A DNA stretch of 15,147 bases from Desulfobacterales bacterium (GTDB lineage: Bacteria; Desulfobacterota; Desulfobacteria; Desulfobacterales; SpSt-501): NCBI GenBank assembly GCA_025454275.1, contig JALOOS010000009.1, forward strand, positions 1 through 15,147, read 5' to 3'. Shown here in pieces: positions 1-8,925 of this stretch. The position numbers were made by a program, and so were the translations under genes. The notes under the pieces are model-generated. The model ran no database searches, was not told the DNA's origin, and worked only from the letters and a program-made list of their open reading frames with translations. Position 1 is the stretch's first letter. Each line of letters begins with the position of its first letter.

Positions 1-1121
1 CGCCGCGGGTGGAGCCGGGGTTTGAGCGGCCCGGCGTAGTCCCGGTGGCCGACGCAGAAACCCCATCCGCCCATGACGAGCTTTGAACCTTTGCCGGTCC
101 CCAGGGGATCGCGGTAGACGCCGACGATGCCGGTGATGGCCCCGCCGTAGGCCTCCATATTGGAGGGGGAGTTGTGGGTTTCGCCGGTGATGACATAATG
201 GGTGTCGTCGTCGAGCCGCCCGGCGCCGGCATTGTCCCAGAGGACGGAGACCACCCACGGTTTTTGCCGGGCGAGCTCCAGGGTCGGGGCCTCGATGCAG
301 GTCTTGAAAAGATTGTCGACGGTCTCGCTGGTGCCGGCGCCCGCATCGCGGTAGCGGAAGCGTCCGCGGAAGGTGTTGTGGTTGCAGTGATCGCTGCGGG
401 CCTGGGAGATGTATTCAAGCTCGACGTCGGTGGGGTCGGAGAGCCCCAGCGCCGCCCGCGATGCCCGCACCCGCGGGTTGGAGAAATAGGCACGGATCAC
501 GGGGATATCGTTCGGGTTGAGCGCCAGGTTGCGCTCCCGGCTGATGCGGCCGAGCGCCTCGTCGCTGTCGCAGGGGATCTGAGCGACCGCCGCCTGGTGA
601 TCCAGCCGCACCCGGGGGATGATGACCCCGACTCCGACCGCCGGGTCCCACTCCTCCCGGGAGAAAACCCGCCATTGCTGAATGATGTCGTTCGCCAGGA
701 GCTCGCCGCCGATGGTCTCGAGCTGGCCGCGGGTGAGGCCGCCCCCGCTGACGGCGTAGCGCCGCGAGGTGTAGACGGCCTCGCCGGCACCCAGTCGCAG
801 GCCGAGCAGATCCTCGATCGCCTCAACGGCGGTGGCGCCCGGGTTGTCGCGCACCCCCGGCCGGTACCCGACCCAGATCACCCAGTCCGCTGCGATCGGC
901 AATGGCCGATAAGATGAGGTTTGGGTGACGGGGTTGGTGAAGACCTCGCTGCGGACGGCCTCGAGCTGATCCGCGCTCAAGGCGGCGTCGATGGTCAGGA
1001 TGTGCACGGTCCGGATGCGGCCGGTCTCGATGCCGAAATAGGCCTTGGCCTTCTTGCGGATCCCCTCCCCTTCGGGATCGACCAGGTGCTCCTTCAGGCT
1101 GATCTCGAGTCGCGCCGCCAT
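1..1121 (-). CDS. purL: Phosphoribosylformylglycinamidine (FGAM) synthase, PurS-fused PurL type; 3' end outside the window
   Basis: About 373 N-terminal residues are present; the gene runs off the window edge. FGAM synthase converts FGAR to FGAM with ATP and glutamine in de novo purine synthesis in the cytoplasm. Residues 1-75 and about 79-160 look like two successive PurS-like units (second unit near WVGYRPGVRDNPG, 83-95). The PurL/AIR-synthase core follows, with SDHCNH at 243-248 (counterpart of the catalytic SEHCxH) and ETHNSPS at 314-320, then a GG-TG-RD-GTG glycine-rich stretch to 345. Canonical PurL has THNHPS, so the second His is Ser here; I recall this variant from the long fused subfamily, so it is probably not a defect. 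The ATG at 1121 is preceded by GGGGAGG in the 14-bp gap after rseP, and the site adjoins the rseP stop. Any C-terminal glutaminase domain is not visible. Confidence 0.85.
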   Translation of the reverse strand, partial: MAARLEISLKEHLVDPEGEGIRKKAKAYFGIETGRIRTVHILTIDAALSADQLEAVRSEVFTNPVTQTSSYRPLPIAADWVIWVGYRPGVRDNPGATAVEAIEDLLGLRLGAGEAVYTSRRYAVSGGGLTRGQLETIGGELLANDIIQQWRVFSREEWDPAVGVGVIIPRVRLDHQAAVAQIPCDSDEALGRISRERNLALNPNDIPVIRAYFSNPRVRASRAALGLSDPTDVELEYISQARSDHCNHNTFRGRFRYRDAGAGTSETVDNLFKTCIEAPTLELARQKPWVVSVLWDNAGAGRLDDDTHYVITGETHNSPSNMEAYGGAITGIVGVYRDPLGTGKGSKLVMGGWGFCVGHRDYAGPLKPRLHPR

Positions 1122-1135
1122 GCTGCCTCCCCACC

Positions 1136-2203
1136 TCAACTGAAGAAAAGCCGGGTGATGTCGTTGTAGAAGACCAGGATCATCAGCATGATCAGGACCA
1201 CCATGCCGACCTGCTGGGCGATCTCGCGCACCTTGGTGCTCACCGGGCGCCCCTTGACCGCCTCGATCAGGAAAAAGAGGAGGTGGCCGCCGTCCAGCAC
1301 CGGGATCGGCAGCAGGTTGATCACCGCCAGGTTCACGCTGATCACCGCGATGAATTGGAACAGGCTGCTGATGCCGGCCTTGGCCTGGTCGCCTGCCATC
1401 TGGGCGATCATGATCGGGCCGCCGACCGTGTCGAAGGAGATGTCCCCCATGATCATCTTGCCCACGATCACCACCATCAGCTCCCCGATGGCGTAAGTCT
1501 GGCGCAGGCTCTGCACCAGGGCCTCGAAGAGCCCGAGCGAGCGGGTGAGGACCTCGCCCGCGCTCGAGACCCCGATCACGTAGCGCTGGATCTCCTCGCC
1601 CAACAGGTTCTTGGTGGTCAGCCGTTCGGGAGCCGCCCTCAGCAGGATCTCTCCCCCGGACCGGGCCACGGTGATCGCCAGCTCCCGGCCGCCGCTGTGG
1701 TTGATCCGCTCGGCCATCTCCTCCCAGCTCGCGATCGGAGCCCCGTCGATGGCCGTCACCCGGTCGCCTTTTTGGAAGCCGGCGGCCGCGGCGGGGGAGC
1801 CCTCTTTGACCGTGCCGATCGTCGGCAGCAGGATCATCGTCCCGGCGAAGAACCCGATTACGAAGAAGATGACCACCGCCAGGATGATGTTGAAAAAGGG
1901 GCCGGCAAAGACGATCAGCATCCGCTGCAGGACGCTCTTGTGGGTGAAGGAGAGGGGGATCAGGGCGGGGTCCAGCTCCTCATCCGGCTCCTCGCCGACC
2001 ATCTTGACGTAGCCGCCGAGGGGGATCAGCGAGAGGCGGTAGTCGGTGAGGCCGATCCGGCGCCCGAAAAGGCGCGGGCCGAATCCGAGCGAGAACTTCT
2101 CCACCCCCACCCCGAAGAGCCGGGCGACGATGAAATGCCCGAACTCGTGGAAGAAGATGAGGATCCCCAGGACGATCAGAAATGCGGCGGCACTGTTTCC
2201 CAT
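1136..2203 (-). CDS. rseP: RIP metalloprotease RseP (site-2 protease)
   Basis: A 355-residue inner-membrane zinc protease. The family cleaves transmembrane segments of anti-sigma factors and remnant signal peptides. Zinc motif HEFGH lies at 19-23 inside the first membrane helix. A conserved GFGP/GGYVKM region follows, with another membrane helix near 95-125. A single PDZ domain spans about 128-200, where E. coli RseP has two. The second metal motif LDG is at 303-305 in NLLPIPVLDGGH, and a last helix is near 335-350. The start lies 5 bp after the dxr stop and has no strong ribosome binding site close by (AAAGGAT is about 15 nt away), so translation is probably coupled to dxr. Placement after uppS-cdsA-dxr is the usual bacterial order. 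The substrate cannot be told from this window. Confidence 0.95.
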   Translation of the reverse strand: MGNSAAAFLIVLGILIFFHEFGHFIVARLFGVGVEKFSLGFGPRLFGRRIGLTDYRLSLIPLGGYVKMVGEEPDEELDPALIPLSFTHKSVLQRMLIVFAGPFFNIILAVVIFFVIGFFAGTMILLPTIGTVKEGSPAAAAGFQKGDRVTAIDGAPIASWEEMAERINHSGGRELAITVARSGGEILLRAAPERLTTKNLLGEEIQRYVIGVSSAGEVLTRSLGLFEALVQSLRQTYAIGELMVVIVGKMIMGDISFDTVGGPIMIAQMAGDQAKAGISSLFQFIAVISVNLAVINLLPIPVLDGGHLLFFLIEAVKGRPVSTKVREIAQQVGMVVLIMLMILVFYNDITRLFFS

Positions 2204-2208
2204 CGTGA

Positions 2209-3423
2209 CTACAATCTATCCTTTCTTGAGGACATCGTCTCTCGTCCGAACGAGTGGGGGGCGTGCGGGTGTTTATCGACCCATCCCCGCGCGGCGTCGC
2301 GGGCCCAGCGGTCGGCAGCCAGGATGTCGCCCACCCCCGGCAGCGCCGACGGCGTGTGGCGATCGAGGAGATCTTCGATCAGGCGGGCGATATCGGTGAA
2401 CCCGATGCGCCTTTCCAGAAAGGCGGCGACCCCCACCTCGTTGGCGGCGTTCAGTACCGCCGGCATCGTGCCGCCGGCCCGGCCGGCGTCGATGGCCAGA
2501 CGCAGGCAGGGAAACCGCTCCATGTCCGGGTCCTGGAAGGTCAGGCTCGCGCCGCCCGAAAAATCGGGCAGCGGCTGGCCGAGCGGCAGGCGCTCGGGGT
2601 ATGACAGCGCATAAGCGATCGCACTCTTCATGTCCGGGACCCCCATCTGGGCGATCACCGACCCGTCGCGAAAGGCCGCCATGGAGTGGACGATGCTCTG
2701 CGGGTGGACCACCACCCGGATCATCTCCAGGGGAAGGTCGAACAGCCAGCGCGCTTCGAGCACCTCGAGCCCCTTGTTCATCATGGTGGCCGAATCCACG
2801 GTGATCTTGGCCCCCATCGCCCAGTTGGGGTGCCGCAGGGTCTCCTCGCGCGTGATGGCCGCAAAGGTCTCCCCGGGGCGGTTCAGAAAGGGACCCCCGG
2901 AGGCCGTGAGCAGGATCTGCGCCAGCGCCTCGCGCTGCTGTCCGAGCAGGCATTGAAAAATGGCGCTGTGCTCGCTGTCCACCGGAAGGATGGCGACCCT
3001 CTTCTCCGCGGCCCGCGCGGTGACGAGCGCCCCGGCCATGACGAGGGTCTCCTTGTTCGCGAGGGCAAGGGTCTTGCCGGCGTCGATCGCAGCCAGGGTC
3101 GGGAGAAGCCCCGCCGCCCCCACGATGGCCGAGAGCGTCACCTCGGCCGACCCCCACGCCGCCACGGTGGAAATCCCCTCAGGGCCATCCAAGATGCGTG
3201 TGCGCGGCTGATTTCCGAGGAGGGAGGCGAGCTGCGCCGCGCAGGCCGGATCGCTCACGGCGGCCGCTTCGGGTGCGAAACGGCGGATCTGCTCCGCCAT
3301 CAGGCCCACGTTGCGGCCGGCCGCAAGGGCCTTCACCGAAAAGCGCTCCGGAAAGGCGCCCGCGATCTCGAGCGCCTTCCGGCCGATCGACCCGGTGGAG
3401 CCCAGTATCGAGAGCCCTTTCAT
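2209..3423 (-). CDS. dxr: 1-Deoxy-D-xylulose 5-phosphate reductoisomerase
   Basis: A 404-residue cytoplasmic enzyme that makes 2-C-methyl-D-erythritol 4-phosphate with NADPH, the committed step of the MEP isoprenoid pathway. The NADPH-binding GSTGSIG is at 8-14, NKETLVMAG at 123-131, metal ligands D149 and E151 in VDSEH, the flexible-loop region HPNWAMG at 198-204, and SATMMNKGLE at 211-220 with metal ligand E220. NAANEVGVAAF lies near 325-335 in the C-terminal domain. Length matches the family. The reading frame stays open upstream to 3651, but ATG at 3423 fits homologues and overlaps the cdsA stop in an ATGA arrangement, so translation is probably coupled to cdsA. Its product feeds the isoprenoid pool used by UppS, two genes upstream. 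Confidence 0.97.
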   Translation of the reverse strand: MKGLSILGSTGSIGRKALEIAGAFPERFSVKALAAGRNVGLMAEQIRRFAPEAAAVSDPACAAQLASLLGNQPRTRILDGPEGISTVAAWGSAEVTLSAIVGAAGLLPTLAAIDAGKTLALANKETLVMAGALVTARAAEKRVAILPVDSEHSAIFQCLLGQQREALAQILLTASGGPFLNRPGETFAAITREETLRHPNWAMGAKITVDSATMMNKGLEVLEARWLFDLPLEMIRVVVHPQSIVHSMAAFRDGSVIAQMGVPDMKSAIAYALSYPERLPLGQPLPDFSGGASLTFQDPDMERFPCLRLAIDAGRAGGTMPAVLNAANEVGVAAFLERRIGFTDIARLIEDLLDRHTPSALPGVGDILAADRWARDAARGWVDKHPHAPHSFGRETMSSRKDRL

Positions 3424-4247
3424 GCGCCGACGACTCCCATCCGGAACAGATAGGCCACCGGCGCGGCGAAGAGCAGGGCGTCGATCCGGTCGAGAACCCC
3501 GCCGTGCCCCGGCAGGATCGCGCCGGAATCCTTGACGTTGGAAACCCGCTTCATCTGGGATTCGAAGAGATCCCCGACCTGCCCCATGATGCCTGCGGCG
3601 AGGGCGAAAAGCAGGCAGCTCCCCCAGTCCAGCGCCGGCAGGAAGAGCCATTTACCGATGAGGGCCACCACCAGGTTGGCGGCCAGCCCGGCGGCAGCCC
3701 CTTCCACCGTTTTGCCCGGGCTGATGGCAGGGCTGAGTTTGCGGCGGCCCCAGGCCGTGCCCGCATAGAGGGCGGCCGTGTCCCCGGCGAAAATCACCGC
3801 GCAGAGCAGGAACACCCAGGTGGTCCCCTCCGGTGAGAGCCTGAGCAGGATCAGAAGCGCCAAGGGCAAAGGGATGTAGCAGAGGCCCTGGATCTGCCTG
3901 GCCACGAGCTCGAGCACCGCACGGTCGGCGCTGAACCGGAAAACCGAAATCAGCCCGCAGCAGAGCACGTTGAGTGCGGCAGCGAGGGCGACCAGTTCCG
4001 GCCGGCCGCTGTGAGCGGCGGCGATCAGGCCGACCCCGAACCCGTACCCGGCCACGAGCAGCGGGTCGGTCAGAACACGGGTGCCGGGGGGGCAGACGAT
4101 ACGAAAGTATTCCCACAGGCAGACGAGGCAGGCGAGCGCCACCAGGCCGCTCAGCACGATCCCGCCCCACGCGACGCAGACGATGAGGACCGCCAGGCCG
4201 GCCAGCCCCGTGACCCAGCGTTTGAGATGTGCCTGGCGCTCGGCCAT
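3420..4247 (-). CDS. cdsA: Phosphatidate cytidylyltransferase (CDP-diglyceride synthase)
   Basis: A 275-residue integral membrane enzyme making CDP-diacylglycerol from phosphatidic acid and CTP, the branch point of phospholipid synthesis. Hydrophobic helices alternate with short loops from about residue 13 on, typical of the family. SPGKTVEGA precedes the CDP-alcohol signature at 230-256, with key residues S230, K233-R234, K239-D240, HGG and a final DRID. The ATG at 4247 has GGGAGTG about 8 nt upstream. A 33-bp gap separates it from uppS, and the stop overlaps the dxr start by 4 bp. Length and signature are normal. Neighbouring uppS and dxr place it in an envelope-lipid cluster. Confidence 0.96.
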   Translation of the reverse strand: MAERQAHLKRWVTGLAGLAVLIVCVAWGGIVLSGLVALACLVCLWEYFRIVCPPGTRVLTDPLLVAGYGFGVGLIAAAHSGRPELVALAAALNVLCCGLISVFRFSADRAVLELVARQIQGLCYIPLPLALLILLRLSPEGTTWVFLLCAVIFAGDTAALYAGTAWGRRKLSPAISPGKTVEGAAAGLAANLVVALIGKWLFLPALDWGSCLLFALAAGIMGQVGDLFESQMKRVSNVKDSGAILPGHGGVLDRIDALLFAAPVAYLFRMGVVGA

Positions 4248-4280
4248 GAACCGTTCACTCCCGATCGGCGCCGGCCGGGT

Positions 4281-5007
<727 letters not shown>

Positions 5008-5018
<11 letters not shown>

Positions 5019-5565
5019 GGATTTCTTTCTCTTTTTCTTTATAGCACGCGTCGATCAACTGGATATGGTCGTCGGTGATCTTCTGGATCTTCTCCTGGGA
5101 CCGGAACGCATCGTCTTCGGCGATCACGCCTTCCTTTTTCATCTCCTTGACGAGCTCGTTCGCATCCCGGCGGATGTTGCGCACCGAGACCTTGTACTCC
5201 TCGCAGATCTTGTTGACGACCTTGACCAGCTCCTTGCGGCGCTGCTCGGTCAGGGGGGGGATGGCGATGCGCACGAGCTTCCCGTCGCTCGAAGGGGTGA
5301 GACCGAGGTCCGATTTGAGGATCGCCTTTTCGATCTCCTTGATGACGGTAACATCCCAGGGCTGGATCGTCAGCAGGCGGCTCTCGGGGGCGGCAAGGGT
5401 CGCCAGTTGATTGAGCGGCGTCAGGGTCCCGTAGTAATCGACCTTGATGCCGTCGAGTAGCGACAGGGACGCCCGCCCCGTTCGGACCCGTTTGAGGTCC
5501 TTTTTTAGGGCGGCGATCGCTTTCTCCATGTTCTCGCGGGTGTCAGCGTAGACCGAATCGATCAT
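5008..5565 (-). CDS. frr: Ribosome recycling factor
   Basis: A 185-residue cytoplasmic factor that, with EF-G, splits the post-termination 70S ribosome. The N-terminal helix (TRENMEKAIAALKKDLKRVRTGRAS), the domain II beta segment (VDYYGTLTPLNQLA, then LLTIQPWD) and the long C-terminal helices with IPPLTEQRRKELVK and VRNIRRDAN are all present. Length matches the family. ATG at 5565 is preceded by AGAGGAGGAGCTC, an excellent Shine-Dalgarno sequence. It lies 65 bp after pyrH, and its last 11 bp contain the TTG start of uppS. The rpsB-tsf-pyrH-frr order is one of the most conserved in bacteria. Confidence 0.98.
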
Positions 5566-5630
5566 GAGCTCCTCCTCTGAAATCGCGTCGCCCGGACAGC
5601 GGCGGCAGCGCCTCAGGCCGGCGCCGCCCG

Positions 5631-6347
5631 TCAGGTCGTGATGCGGGTGCCCACATCCTCCCCGCAGACCACGCGGCGGATGTTGCCCTTTTTCTTCAGG
5701 CGGAACACCGCCAGCGGCAGGTCGTTGTCCATGGCAAGCGAAATGGCGGTCATGTCCATCACCTTGAGCTGCCGCTCCAGCACCTCCATGTAGCTCACCC
5801 GCTTGAGCAGGACGGCATCGGGGTGGGTCATCGGGTCCGCGTCGTAGAGGCCGTCCACCTTTGTGGCCTTGAGCAGCATCTCGGCGTGGACCTCCTGGCC
5901 CCGGAGCACCGCCGCGGTGTCGGTGGTGAAGTAAGGGTTGCCGGTCCCGGCGGCAAAGATCACCACCCGCCCCTTCTCCAAGTGCCGGATGGCCCGGCGC
6001 AGGATGTAGGGCTCCGCCACCTGATGCACGGCGATGGCGGTCTGCACCCGGGTCTGGATGCCCTGTTTCTCCAGGGCATCCTGGAGGGCGATGCTGTTGA
6101 TGATCGTCGCCAGCATCCCCATGTGGTCGGCGGCGGTGCGGTCCATGCCGTAGGAGCTGGCGGCGATCCCGCGGAAGATGTTCCCGCCGCCCACGACGAT
6201 GGCCGTCTGAACGCCGAGCTCGACGATCGAACGCACCTCCTCGGCCACGAACCGGATCATGTCCGGGCTGATCCCGAACTCCTGATCGCCCATCAGGGCC
6301 TCACCGCTGATCTTGACCACCACACGCCGGCACTGGGGTTGGCACAC
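5631..6347 (-). CDS. pyrH: Uridylate (UMP) kinase
   Basis: A 238-residue amino-acid-kinase-fold enzyme that phosphorylates UMP to UDP with ATP; the family is hexameric, GTP-activated and UTP-inhibited. VVVKISGEAL at 9-18 forms the phosphate-binding start, GGGNIFRG is at 53-60, DHMGMLAT and the FTTDTAA acceptor-site region follow, and the C-terminus ends RITT. The frame is open far upstream, but a GTG at 6347 gives the expected N-terminus of about ten residues before VVVKISG and has GGGGAG exactly 8 nt upstream, so it is chosen. The start lies 5 bp beyond the tsf stop, so the ribosome site overlaps the tsf 3' end. Confidence 0.96.
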   Translation of the reverse strand: MCQPQCRRVVVKISGEALMGDQEFGISPDMIRFVAEEVRSIVELGVQTAIVVGGGNIFRGIAASSYGMDRTAADHMGMLATIINSIALQDALEKQGIQTRVQTAIAVHQVAEPYILRRAIRHLEKGRVVIFAAGTGNPYFTTDTAAVLRGQEVHAEMLLKATKVDGLYDADPMTHPDAVLLKRVSYMEVLERQLKVMDMTAISLAMDNDLPLAVFRLKKKGNIRRVVCGEDVGTRITT

Positions 6348-6352
6348 GGAGT

Positions 6353-6949
6353 CTACTCCCCGACCTGATATCGGACGAAGCGTTTGATCGAAATGTTTTC
6401 CCCGATCTTGGCGATCAGCTCGTTGAGCAGATCGGAGATGCGGATGTCCGGGTTGCGCACGTAGGGCTGATTCATGAGGCAGCTCTCCTCGAAGAACTTC
6501 TTGAGCTTGCCCTCGACGATTTTCTCGATCACCTTTTCCGGCTTGCCGGTCTCCCGGGCCTGGGCCGTGTAGATCTCCTTCTCCTTGGCGACCACTGCCT
6601 CCGGGATATCCTCGGGCCTGACCCCCAAGGGGTTCGACGCCGCGATGTGCATGGCGATGTTGCGGGCGAACTCCTGGAACGCATCGTTCTTGGCGACGAA
6701 GTCGCTCTCGCAATTGATTTCGACCATGACCCCGAGCTTGCCGCCCATGTGGATGTAGCTCGCGATGGTGCCCTCGCTCGTCGCCCGGCCGGCGCGCTTT
6801 TGGGCCGTGGCGAGCCCCTTCTTGCGAAGGACATCGACCGCCTGGACCATGTCCCCGCCGGAGGCCGTCAACGCCTCTTTGCAGTCCATCATCCCGGCGC
6901 CGGTTTTTTCACGCAATTCCTTGACGAGTTTTGCACTGATCTCGGCCAT
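6353..6949 (-). CDS. tsf: Translation elongation factor Ts (short form)
   Basis: A 198-residue nucleotide exchange factor for EF-Tu. The UBA-like N-terminal domain holds the signature REKTGAGMMDCKEAL (13-27). The core has ESDFVA at 81-86 (usually TDFVA), followed by VAKEKEIYTAQA and the C-terminal FVRYQVGE. At 198 residues it is the short type (E. coli has 283), with one of the two core subdomains reduced; this is normal in several phyla. Two adjacent ATG codons exist at 6952 and 6949. The second gives the standard MAEI start and about 7 nt spacing from GGAGG, so it is preferred. The start shares one base with the rpsB stop (TGATG), indicating tight coupling in the rpsB-tsf operon. Confidence 0.97.
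   Translation of the reverse strand: MAEISAKLVKELREKTGAGMMDCKEALTASGGDMVQAVDVLRKKGLATAQKRAGRATSEGTIASYIHMGGKLGVMVEINCESDFVAKNDAFQEFARNIAMHIAASNPLGVRPEDIPEAVVAKEKEIYTAQARETGKPEKVIEKIVEGKLKKFFEESCLMNQPYVRNPDIRISDLLNELIAKIGENISIKRFVRYQVGE
6356..6361 (-). promoter_or_regulatory. Ribosome binding site deciding the pyrH GTG start
   Basis: GGGGAG on the minus strand, 8 nt before the GTG at 6347. It lies inside the last codons of tsf. No ATG in this frame gives a plausible UMP kinase N-terminus, so this site supports the GTG start. Confidence 0.7.
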
Positions 6950-7857
6950 CATGCCCCTCCTGTCGTTGCCGGCGCTTCGGAATCGACCCCCGCCGGCGAC
7001 GCTTCGGCCGCGACCGGCTCGGCCGAGGCCGCCCGGCGGATCACCTCCACTACCGGGCCCGCGGTGCCGTCCGAGATCACCTTGCGCTCGCCGGGTTTGA
7101 GCTCGGCCGCGCCGGCGATCGGCTGAGGCTCCTCGACCGGGGCCTTGTCGGCGTCGGCCTGGATCCGTTCGGTCCACTTCTGATGCCCTGAAATGCAGGC
7201 ATCCGCAATGCGGGAGGTCAACAGGCGGATGGCACGGATGGCGTCGTCGTTGCCGGGCACCGGGTAATCGATGACATCCGGGTCGCAGTTGGTGTCGACG
7301 ATGGCCACGATCGGAATGTTGAGCCGGCGGCCTTCGCTCACCGCGATCGCCTCGTTCTTGGGGTCGACGACGAAAATCGCACCGGGCAGCTGCGTCATCG
7401 GCCGGATCCCTCCTAGATTCGAGTCCAGCTTCTCGCGCTCCTTGGCGAGCTTCAGCCGCTCCTTCTTGGGAAACAGATTGATGGTCCCGTCGTTGTGGAT
7501 GGTGTTGAGGTAGTTCAGACGCTCGATGCTCTTGCGAATGGTCTGAAAATTGGTCAGCATCCCGCCCAGCCAGCGGTTGTGCACGTAGAACATCTCGCAG
7601 CGGTTGGCCTCTTCGTAGATGGCGTCCCGCGCCTGCTTCTTGGTGCCGACAAAAAGCACCGGCCGGCCGTTGGCGGTCGTGTCGACGACGAAGTCGTAGG
7701 CGGTCTTGAACATCTTGACCGTCTTCTGCAGGTCGACGATGTAGATCCCGTTGCGCGCCCCGAAGATGTAAGGCTTCATCTTCGGGTTCCAGCGCTTGGT
7801 CTGGTGGCCGAAATGAACCCCGGCCTCCAGGAGCTCCTTCATGGTGACGTAGGCCAT
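6949..7857 (-). CDS. rpsB: 30S ribosomal protein S2 (uS2) with long C-terminal tail
   Basis: A 302-residue protein whose first roughly 230 residues are canonical uS2: MKELLEAGVHFGHQTKRWNPKM at the N-terminus, then FVGTKKQA, YVHNRWLGGMLTNF, GAIFVVDPKNE and PGNDDAIRAIRL. uS2 sits at the 30S head-platform junction and is needed for bS1 binding. The last 65 or so residues are an Ala/Glu/Pro-rich, low-complexity, acidic tail that most bacterial S2 proteins (about 230-260 residues) lack. ATG at 7857 has AAGGAG 9-10 nt upstream. A 108-bp gap separates it from prmC. This is the first gene of the rpsB-tsf-pyrH-frr block. In E. coli S2 represses its own operon; whether the leader here does this is not evident. 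Confidence 0.98.
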   Translation of the reverse strand: MAYVTMKELLEAGVHFGHQTKRWNPKMKPYIFGARNGIYIVDLQKTVKMFKTAYDFVVDTTANGRPVLFVGTKKQARDAIYEEANRCEMFYVHNRWLGGMLTNFQTIRKSIERLNYLNTIHNDGTINLFPKKERLKLAKEREKLDSNLGGIRPMTQLPGAIFVVDPKNEAIAVSEGRRLNIPIVAIVDTNCDPDVIDYPVPGNDDAIRAIRLLTSRIADACISGHQKWTERIQADADKAPVEEPQPIAGAAELKPGERKVISDGTAGPVVEVIRRAASAEPVAAEASPAGVDSEAPATTGGA

Positions 7858-7965
7858 TTTCGTGTTCTCCTTTCGCTTGGTTGTTCCGCCGCCGCCGTCA
7901 ATCCCGCCGCCGACCCCCGGCTGGGGGCACCCGGGGCGGATCGGGCCGCGTGTGGGATGGGTTGG

Positions 7966-8925
7966 TCAACGCCGAACCGGCGTTTTTAAAACAGATTCTT
8001 GTACCAGAGATGCCAATTTCCCGCAATCATTTTTTTTGGTCAAGACCATCACCCGGTCACGGCCGGCCAGATCCGGCAGGCAGCGCACCTCATCGTAGCC
8101 CCCGGCCTCTTCGGCCAGCGCCGCTGCCGCCGCCCGCTGGCCTGCGCCGATTTCGAGCAAAAGCTGCGCGCCCCCAGGCATGTGAGGACCGGCCCCGGAG
8201 ATGATCGTCCGCAGGCAGCAGAGGCCGTCCGCCCCGCCGTCGAGCGCCAGCACCGGTTCGAAGCGGGCAATCTCGGGCGCCAGACCGGGAATCTCCCCGC
8301 GGGCGATGTAGGGCGGATTGGAGAGGATCAGGTCGAACGGCGCGGCATCGGAGCGGAGCGCCTGCAGCCAGTCGGCTGCGAAAAAGAGCACCTTTTCGCC
8401 CAGTCCGGCGGCGATCGCGTTGCGGCGGGCCGTGGCCAGGGCCGCGATCGACACGTCGGAGGCGAAGTAGCGGTGCTGCGGCGCCGCGCTCGCCAGGGCG
8501 AGAACGATGGCCCCCGACCCGGTGCCGAGATCGAGTACGCGGGCCGGGCGTCCCGGCGGGTGCGCGGCCAGGCGCGAGAGCGCGGCCTCCACCAGGCACT
8601 CGGTCTCCGGCCGCGGGATCAGCACCTGCGGGCCGACGTCGAGCTCCAGGGTCCAGAACCCCTTGCGCCCGAGGATGTAGGCGACCGGCTCGCGCTGCAG
8701 CCGCCGCCGGATCAGCTCCCGGAAGGCCGCCCGCTCCGCCGCTGAGAGGGGCTGGTCGTGGCGCATGTAAAGCTGAACCCGCTCCAGGCCCAGTGCATGC
8801 GCCAGAAGCAACTCAGCTGTGGTCCGGGGGCTGTCGATCCCCCTCTCTTTCAAAAAGGCGGCCGCGTGGTGGATCAGCCGCAGGATGGTCCACGGCTCAT
8901 CCGCGGGCGGAGAGGGAGTCGGCAT
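7966..8925 (-). CDS. prmC: Release factor glutamine methyltransferase
   Basis: A 319-residue SAM-dependent enzyme that N5-methylates the glutamine of the GGQ motif of RF1 and RF2. An N-terminal helical domain (about 12-85) with LIxxAAxFLKERGIDSPR leads to PVAYILGRKGFWTLEL (80-95) and IPRPETE. SAM motif I, DLGTGSG, is at 132-138, and the catalytic NPPY is at 203-206. Its substrate gene prfA lies immediately upstream and overlaps by 29 bp (ATG at 8925 inside the prfA 3' end), the usual prfA-prmC pairing. No clear Shine-Dalgarno sequence precedes this start, consistent with coupling. The 3' end contains a run of eight A residues and a hairpin over the stop codon. Confidence 0.96.
   Translation of the reverse strand: MPTPSPPADEPWTILRLIHHAAAFLKERGIDSPRTTAELLLAHALGLERVQLYMRHDQPLSAAERAAFRELIRRRLQREPVAYILGRKGFWTLELDVGPQVLIPRPETECLVEAALSRLAAHPPGRPARVLDLGTGSGAIVLALASAAPQHRYFASDVSIAALATARRNAIAAGLGEKVLFFAADWLQALRSDAAPFDLILSNPPYIARGEIPGLAPEIARFEPVLALDGGADGLCCLRTIISGAGPHMPGGAQLLLEIGAGQRAAAAALAEEAGGYDEVRCLPDLAGRDRVMVLTKKNDCGKLASLVQESVLKTPVRR

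Noticed and set aside
1283..2614. 443-codon plus-strand open frame
   Set aside because: It lies antisense to rseP and dxr, both of which have full motif support. Long shadow frames are expected at this GC content, and the protein is low-complexity.
3424..3651. Upstream extension of the dxr frame to 3651
   Set aside because: It overlaps the cdsA signature region and has no family similarity. ATG 3423 gives the standard DXR N-terminus.
8000..8026. Sigma-54 promoter near TTGGCATCTCTGG in prmC
   Set aside because: The required GG-N10-GC spacing is not met.
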